39,481 nucleotides of DNA from Stappia sp. GTDB lineage: Bacteria > Pseudomonadota > Alphaproteobacteria > Rhizobiales > Stappiaceae. Each line of letters begins with the position of its first letter. Position 1 is the first letter of the stretch. The notes under the pieces were generated by a model. The model was given only the letters and a program-made list of their open reading frames with translations, was not told the origin of the DNA and did no database searches. Positions 34,427 to 39,481 of this stretch are shown here, one piece after another. The DNA lies in assembly GCA_002722295.1 (NCBI GenBank), contig PBLF01000012.1:1-39481 (forward strand), given 5' to 3'. A program made the position numbers and the translations under genes.

Positions 34427-35851
34427 TCAGAACGTGTCGCCCGTGTCGAAACCGCCACCGCCGAAGGAACCGCCGCCCGAGAAACCGCCTCCGCCGAAGC
34501 CGCCGCTGTCGCCTCCCATGGAGCCGGGCAGGCCGATTCCGCCGGGAAAGCCGACGCGGTTGCCGTGACGTGGTCGGCGGCGGCGGGCTTTCTCGGCCTT
34601 GGCCCAGTAGTCTGAGCCCGACAGCGTTCCCCTGGCGAGTTCGCCGAGGAGCACCCCTGTCAGGCTGTCGTCGTCGAAGGTCGAATCCCACGTATCGTAG
34701 CGGCGGGTGCGGAATTGCCGGGCGACCTTGACCAGTTCACCCCGCCGCCGTTCCAGGTCGCGCAGGGCGCTCTGATCATTTTCCAGTGCCAGTGCCGCCT
34801 GACCGATGCGTGCATCGAGATCCTGAAGGCGCCGGACAATGGCCTCGTCCTCGCGGGAGGGTGTGGCGCGGGCTTCCTTCCACAACGTGGAGAGCTGCTC
34901 GGAGCGCAGCGAGCGCAGAAGCGCTTCCTCCGCGCCCCGATAATCCGCGTCTTCGCCGACGAGGAAGGGCTGTTCGCGACGCACCACCTCGGCGAGTTCC
35001 GTTTCGAGGTCCTCCAGCCGGGCCGTGATTTCCTCGATCTTGGCTTCGGCCGCGTCGATCGTGGCCGCGAGGTCCTCGCCTGCAATTTCGGCGGCTGCCT
35101 GGCGCGAAAGCGCGCCCAGGCGCTCCCGCTCCGCCCTGGCCTCCGTTTCACGCTCGCTGGCGTAGACGTCGAGACGCTCGGGGATCTCGACCAGCATCGC
35201 GTAGTTGGGCCTTGCATCGTCGTAGCGGATCAGCCCGGCGACCCAGCGATCGAGCATCCGCACCACGCCGGACGAGCCGTAGGACGAGGTGCCGAAGCCG
35301 CGTTGCCAGAGATAGACGAACAGCGGATCGCCTTCGTAGGCCTTGCCTTTCTCGGCACGATCCTCGGCCGCGCGGCGGGCCTTCTCGCGGGCCGCTTCGG
35401 CGGTTGCCCGGGCCGCATCCGCGCGCTCGCGCTGGGCGGCGTACTCCGGATCGTCGGCGAGCCGCGTGTCCACCGCCTCGAGGATATTGTCCAGGCGGTC
35501 GCTTGCCGCGTCGCGTTCCCGTGTCAGCTTGCGTCGCTCGTCGGTAAGGGAGGCAACCTCCGCTTCAAGCGCGGCATGCTGGGCGCGCAGGTCCGACAGG
35601 GCGAGGCCGCGCTGCTCCAGGCGCTTGCGTGCTTCCGCCTCGTCGCGATCGATGCGCTGGCCGAAGGCGTGCTCGCCGCCGTCGCGCAGCCGGAAGCGCG
35701 CAAGCTCGCGATAGGCGTCCAGTTCGGCGCGGCGCAGGTCGGCAATGTCGGCCATGGCCGTCTCGACCGCGCGTTTCATCGCGGTCTCTTCCTGGCGAAG
35801 TTCGCCGAGCGTGCGCTCGATCGATCCCAGCGTCTGGCGTCCGCTTACCAT
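34427..35851 (-). CDS. Coiled-coil protein with Gly-rich C-terminal tail, function unknown
   Basis: Protein of 474 residues. Two long charged coiled-coil regions (residues ~5-170 and ~235-385) flank a conserved-looking globular insert: GDPLFVYLWQRGFGTSSYGSSGVVRMLDRWVAGLIRYDD (about 174-212). The C-terminus is basic (KAEKARRRRPRHGNR) then Gly/Ser/Phe-rich, ending GGGFSGGGSFGGGGFDTGDTF. No signal peptide or membrane segment is seen. The Gly tail resembles those of TPM-domain membrane proteins, but no TPM domain is present. It lies 37 bases downstream of the DUF6384-like gene on the same strand, likely in one operon. No function is assigned. Confidence 0.75.
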   Translation of the reverse strand: MVSGRQTLGSIERTLGELRQEETAMKRAVETAMADIADLRRAELDAYRELARFRLRDGGEHAFGQRIDRDEAEARKRLEQRGLALSDLRAQHAALEAEVASLTDERRKLTRERDAASDRLDNILEAVDTRLADDPEYAAQRERADAARATAEAAREKARRAAEDRAEKGKAYEGDPLFVYLWQRGFGTSSYGSSGVVRMLDRWVAGLIRYDDARPNYAMLVEIPERLDVYASERETEARAERERLGALSRQAAAEIAGEDLAATIDAAEAKIEEITARLEDLETELAEVVRREQPFLVGEDADYRGAEEALLRSLRSEQLSTLWKEARATPSREDEAIVRRLQDLDARIGQAALALENDQSALRDLERRRGELVKVARQFRTRRYDTWDSTFDDDSLTGVLLGELARGTLSGSDYWAKAEKARRRRPRHGNRVGFPGGIGLPGSMGGDSGGFGGGGFSGGGSFGGGGFDTGDTF

Positions 35852-35888
35852 GTCTGCCGTCCAGCCCCTTCAGGTGTTTCTGCCGCGT

Positions 35889-36827
35889 CTACCAACGGGT
35901 GATCGCTCCGGCATCGACCGGCATGTTCCAGTCCGGCTCCAGTTTTCCGCGCTCCTTGACGCCGAGAACAGCGTTCTGGACGATGCCGTCGTCCTCCTTG
36001 TCGCGCCGGACCGCCTCGAAGGTGGATTGCGGCACGCGCTGGGCCCAGATCGTCACGGCCGTCGTCTCGCCGTCCTCCTCGGAGGTGATGTCGCGCGAAA
36101 GGGGCGTGCCCTCCGGGCCGATGGCCTCGACAACCAGATAGTAGTTCCGCGAAGCCCGGTTCGCCTGCGGAATGCGGGTCACGCCGGTCGGCGTGCCGGG
36201 GCGTGAAACAACGCGCACCTGATAGGTCTCCAGAAGCCGTGCCTCGAGCGCCTGAAGGCCGGCCAGGGCCGCCCTTGCCGCGGTCGCGTCGCCACGCGCC
36301 GCCGCGGCCCGTCCGTCGGCTGCGATCGCCTGCGCCCGTTCGCCTGCCTCCGGAGCGGATGCAAGGGCTGCGATGCGCTGTTCGAGTTCGGTGTAGCTTT
36401 CCGGCAGCGTCTGGCTCAGCTCCACGCGCAGCGCTTCCGCCGCGCGCTCGCGTGGCGCGACGACCAGAAACCGCCAGGCCAGGAAGGCCGCAAGGAGAAG
36501 GGCGAGGACGATGAGAAGGATCTTCCCCCACTTCGCCCGGGTGACATAGATCGTCGCCAGCGTTCGCGAGACGCCAAGAGCTGGCGGCGAGTAGACGAAC
36601 CGGTTTTCCTTCAGGCTTTCGACGCCCTCGGAAAGAATGCGTTCGGAGACCTCGATGCCCTGGCTCTTGTAGATCTGGCGCAGGCGCTCGATCATCGCCT
36701 GGTCGCGATGGTCGCTGTCGAGTTCCCTGAGGGCGATCCTCTCGTCGTGCCGGAGCGTGTCGACGACGTCCATCGCCAGCATCAGATCATCCAGCGGTGG
36801 CCTGGTGGATGCGCTGTCGGAACCCAT
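35889..36827 (-). CDS. DUF6384-like single-pass membrane protein
   Basis: Protein of 312 residues. A cytoplasmic N-terminal helical region begins LDDLMLAMDVVDTLRHDERIALRELDSDHRDQAMIERLRQIYKSQGIEVSERILSEGVESL. One membrane segment (ILLIVLALLLAAFLAWRFLVV, residues 103-123) follows. A helical stretch and a beta-rich C-terminal domain end it (YQVRVVSRPGTPTGVTRIP, NYYLVVEAIGPEGTPLSRDITSEEDGETTAVTIWAQRVP). The start is ATG at 36825-36827, with AAGGA six bases upstream. The family name is from memory and not certain; the function is unknown. It lies between the helical protein and the coiled-coil protein on one strand. Confidence 0.75.
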   Translation of the reverse strand: MGSDSASTRPPLDDLMLAMDVVDTLRHDERIALRELDSDHRDQAMIERLRQIYKSQGIEVSERILSEGVESLKENRFVYSPPALGVSRTLATIYVTRAKWGKILLIVLALLLAAFLAWRFLVVAPRERAAEALRVELSQTLPESYTELEQRIAALASAPEAGERAQAIAADGRAAAARGDATAARAALAGLQALEARLLETYQVRVVSRPGTPTGVTRIPQANRASRNYYLVVEAIGPEGTPLSRDITSEEDGETTAVTIWAQRVPQSTFEAVRRDKEDDGIVQNAVLGVKERGKLEPDWNMPVDAGAITRW

Positions 36828-36964
36828 GCCGTCCTTCCTGTTGAGCCCGTCATGCCCGGAGAGGCGCGAGCGGCACGGACCCGGAAAACCCGGGGCCGGC
36901 CCTTTCGTTCAGTTCGGTCCTCCGGCCATCGTACCGAGCAGGGGCTGGCCGGACCGGATCGGGA

Positions 36965-38161
36965 TCACGCGTTCAGCGCGTTGCCCTTGGCCGCGAGCTT
37001 TGCCAGGCGACGCTTTCCGTCCTCGACCGCATCGCGGATCTCTTCGGAGTTCTTCGTCGACATCTTGCGCATCTCGGTGATGATCTCGCGCGAATTGACC
37101 TGGAATGTGATCACGGAATCGACAAGCTTCTTGACCGCCGCCGCCTGGACGGTGGGGCCGTAGCCCGCCTTGAGTGCCGCTTCCTGTACCGCGTCACCGA
37201 TCTCGGCGAGTGTCTCGAGAGATTTCGACACGCCTTCCTTCATGGCGTTCAGGGTCTCTGTCGACTCATGCAGTCCCTGCAGGCCGGTGAAGGACGCGTT
37301 GAGCGCGGTCAGCACCGAATCGTTGGTGGAGAAGAAGCTGACGGCCTGTGCGTAGACCCGTTCCTTGGCGTTCGTCGTCTGCATCAGCCGGGCCATGATG
37401 ACCTCGGACGTGTTGTAGCCGATCGTCAGGTTGTCGGAGAGGTCCTTGGCGATCTGGTAGCGCTTTTCCTCATCCTGCATCTCGCGCATGGTCTCGTCGC
37501 GGGCAAGCTCGAGACGGGCCTTGGCAGCGGCGTCGGCGCCGTCATGAGCCTCGACCGCGGCGTTCGCCTTCTCGAGTGCTTCCTTGGCACCCTCAAGCTT
37601 CGCGGTCGCCGTGTTCAGCACCTCGAGCGCCAGGACCTCGGCCTGTTTCAGGGCACCGCGAAAGTCGCGATAGGCGTCCAGGATGCGCTGTTCGCGCTCG
37701 ATCTGGTCCTTGGTGTCGCGCGCCACGTCGACATAGGTGTCGCGAATCTTGCCGAAACGGTCCGAGATCGTGCCGCGCGTCATGTCGCGCCACTTGTTGG
37801 AAAGGCTCTCCATGAAGGAGATCTTGCCGTCGGAGAGCTGGTCGACCATGCCCTTGGCATCGTCGCGGATGGAGTTGAACGCTTCGGTGATCGCCTCGTA
37901 GCGCTCGCCGATGGACATGCTCTGGATCTCGTTGCGCACCACCTCGTTGAACGTTTGCGCCTGCCCGAGGGTCCGGGTGATGACCGCGACCTTGTCGGGC
38001 GAGAGGTCGGAGATCTTCTCCAGAAGCGCGTTGATCGGCGCCTCGGCGGTGCTGTCGGGCATCAGGCCGAGATCCCGCAGGGCGCCGACGGCCCGATCAA
38101 GATACTGCATCGGCGAGGGAAGATTTGCAGGGGTCGTCTCTGCCATATCCGTATTCGACAT
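36965..38161 (-). CDS. Helical cytoplasmic protein, possibly TelA-like, function unknown
   Basis: Protein of 398 residues, almost entirely alpha-helical and coiled coil, without signal peptide or membrane segment. Notable stretches are KISFMESLSNKWRDMTRGTISDRFGKIRDTYVDVARDTKDQIEREQRILDAYRDFRGALKQAEVLALE, NLTIGYNTSEVIMARLMQTTNAKERVYAQAVSFFSTNDSVLTALNASFTGLQG, and an ending in KMSTKNSEEIRDAVEDGKRRLAKL. Such proteins are often labelled 'cell surface protein', which the sequence does not support. The layout recalls TelA (toxic anion resistance) proteins, a weak resemblance. ATG at 38161 is preferred because GGAG lies six bases upstream; ATG at 38176 is also possible. Confidence 0.75.
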   Translation of the reverse strand: MSNTDMAETTPANLPSPMQYLDRAVGALRDLGLMPDSTAEAPINALLEKISDLSPDKVAVITRTLGQAQTFNEVVRNEIQSMSIGERYEAITEAFNSIRDDAKGMVDQLSDGKISFMESLSNKWRDMTRGTISDRFGKIRDTYVDVARDTKDQIEREQRILDAYRDFRGALKQAEVLALEVLNTATAKLEGAKEALEKANAAVEAHDGADAAAKARLELARDETMREMQDEEKRYQIAKDLSDNLTIGYNTSEVIMARLMQTTNAKERVYAQAVSFFSTNDSVLTALNASFTGLQGLHESTETLNAMKEGVSKSLETLAEIGDAVQEAALKAGYGPTVQAAAVKKLVDSVITFQVNSREIITEMRKMSTKNSEEIRDAVEDGKRRLAKLAAKGNALNA

Positions 38162-38438
38162 GTCCGTCTCCGCCATATCAAGCTGCGCCGCCTTGCGCGT
38201 GCGCCGATCCGGGACCCATCGGGCGTCCCACAAGAAGACCGGACCAGACTGTCCGGCAAATTCGCGATGCAACCAGTGTATCCGGTTGGAAACTCTCCCG
38301 CGCGGGCGGCCCCGCGCGCATGCGTCGTCACCCAGTTGTCACCGCCAAACGCGACTTCATCGTGACAGGCACGCTCGGACGGCGAGGCGAGTTAAGCACA
38401 TTCCCGCATGAGGTTGCACCATCCAAGCGACCGGCGTG

Positions 38439-39398
38439 TCAGCCTTGCACCCGGGCGAGGGCGATGCGGGCCGCGAGGCGGGCGTTGTTGCGCACGAGCG
38501 CGATGTTGGTTTCCAGGCTGCGTCCTTGCGTGAGCTCCAGGATCATGGAGAGCACGAAAGGGGTGACCTCCTTGCCCGCGACACCGCGCCGGGCCGCCTC
38601 CGAGACGGCCGTTTCGATCGCGCCGGCAATCTCGTCGGAGGGGATCTCGGCAGCTTCCGGCACCGGGTTGGCGACAAGGATGCCGCCGTGTCCCGGAAAG
38701 GCCGCACGCATCGCCAGGAGCCGGGCGATTTCTTCCGCCGTGTCGAGCCGGTAAGGCGCGGCGAGGCCGCTGTCGCGCGACCAGAAGGCGGGAAAGACGT
38801 CGGTTCCGAAAGCCACGACGGGCACGCCACGGGTTTCAAGCACTTCAAGCGTCTTCGGCAAATCGAGAAGCGCCTTTGCACCGGCCGCGACGACGCAGAC
38901 CGGCGTGCGGGCAAGCTCCTCGAGATCGGCGGAGATGTCGAAGCTTTCCTCCGCTCCCCGGTGAACGCCACCGATGCCTCCGGTGGCAAAGACCTCGATG
39001 CCGGCCGCATGGGCGGCCATCATGGTCGCCGCGACCGTCGTCGAGCCCGGGCGGGCGGAGGCGAGCGCGAAGGCGAGGTCGGCCCGCGAGCACTTCATCA
39101 CGCCGCGCGCCTGGGCCAGACGCTCAAGATTGCCGTCCGAGAGCCCGACGTGCAGGTGTCCGTCCAGCAGGGCAATGGTGGCCGGAACCGCCCCTTCCGC
39201 GCGGATGTCGGCCTCGACCTGACGAGCGGTGTCCACATTTCGAGGCCACGGCATGCCATGGGTGACGATGGTTGATTCCAGAGCGACGATGGGGAGCCCC
39301 TTGTCCCTGGCGCGGGCAACCTCTTCACTGTAGAGCACCGGAGGCGCTTCGCGGGAGACATGTGGTCCGATGCGCGTGCCCGAGGTCTTCTCGCTCAT
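38439..39398 (-). CDS. psuG: Pseudouridine-5'-phosphate glycosidase
   Basis: Splits pseudouridine 5'-phosphate into uracil and ribose 5-phosphate, salvaging pseudouridine from RNA turnover. The 319-residue protein has the canonical motifs: LPIVALESTIVTHGMPWPRN, GVMKCSRADLAFALA, STTVAATMMAAHAAGIEVFATGGIGGVHRGAEESFDISADLEEL, VVAAGAKALLDLPKTLEVLETRGVPVVAF and GKEVTPFVLSMILELTQGRSLETNIALV. Length is normal. The start is ATG at 39396-39398. A psuK-type kinase is usually nearby; none is seen within the window, which ends 83 bases upstream. Confidence 0.96.
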   Translation of the reverse strand: MSEKTSGTRIGPHVSREAPPVLYSEEVARARDKGLPIVALESTIVTHGMPWPRNVDTARQVEADIRAEGAVPATIALLDGHLHVGLSDGNLERLAQARGVMKCSRADLAFALASARPGSTTVAATMMAAHAAGIEVFATGGIGGVHRGAEESFDISADLEELARTPVCVVAAGAKALLDLPKTLEVLETRGVPVVAFGTDVFPAFWSRDSGLAAPYRLDTAEEIARLLAMRAAFPGHGGILVANPVPEAAEIPSDEIAGAIETAVSEAARRGVAGKEVTPFVLSMILELTQGRSLETNIALVRNNARLAARIALARVQG

Positions 39399-39481
39399 GT
39401 CCGGTCTCCATTGGCAGGTGTCCGGCGAGCGCCGGACGGCCCGGGCTTATAGGACCTCCGGGCCCCGGCTGTCGAGGCGGG

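Overview
The window comes from an alphaproteobacterium, most likely of the Hyphomicrobiales (Rhizobiales) type, with GC-rich DNA. The evidence is the combination of a CckA hybrid histidine kinase, the flagellar regulator FliX, MotE, a DUF6468 protein, a DksA with a degenerate zinc finger, and TTAA-N7-TTAA (CtrA-type) sites upstream of flagellar operons. Genus cannot be read from the sequence. No tRNA, rRNA, transposase, phage gene or CRISPR array was seen.

Layout. (1) 1-2000: two tandem flagellin genes on the minus strand, the first cut by the window edge. (2) 2400-8650: a glycan block with a NeuB-family nonulosonate synthase, a SAM methyltransferase, a CMP-nonulosonate synthetase, a polysaccharide pyruvyl transferase family protein, a TPR-glycosyltransferase resembling Caulobacter FlmG, and a FlaG-like protein. 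This is a plausible flagellin glycosylation module. (3) 9000-11660: flgI-flgJ-flgN (minus), divergent from fliX (plus). (4) 11830-13680: dksA and an HD-GYP protein. (5) 13870-20425: flgF-flgG-flgA-flgH (minus), divergent from fliL-fliM-DUF6468-motE (plus). (6) 20540-24565: a 1341-residue exported TPR protein of unknown function next to motE. (7) 24658-30944: fliO-fliP (minus), divergent from flgB-flgC-fliE-fliQ-fliR-flhB (plus). (8) 31102-33645: cckA. (9) 33793-38161: four minus-strand genes of unknown function (a helical cytoplasmic protein, a single-TM DUF6384-like protein, a coiled-coil protein with a Gly-rich tail, and a lipoprotein). (10) 38439-39398: psuG, pseudouridine-5'-phosphate glycosidase.

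How it fits together. The window encodes the rod, L- and P-rings, the export gate (FliO/P/Q/R, FlhB), the switch protein FliM and FliL, plus the filament protein and the enzymes likely to decorate it. Missing and presumably elsewhere: fliF, fliG, fliN, fliH, fliI, flhA, motA/B, and the hook and cap genes. The regulatory sites suggest the Caulobacter-like hierarchy. CtrA-type boxes lie before the early operons (fliL, flgB/fliO, fliX). Clear sigma-54 promoters (GG-N10-GC) lie before the later ring and rod operons (flgI, flgF). CckA, the kinase at the top of the CtrA relay, sits beside these targets.

The least explained parts are the four-gene block at 33793-38161, the giant TPR protein after MotE, the repeated Trp motifs in the acidic N-terminus of FliM, and nested repeats upstream of the neuB-like gene.
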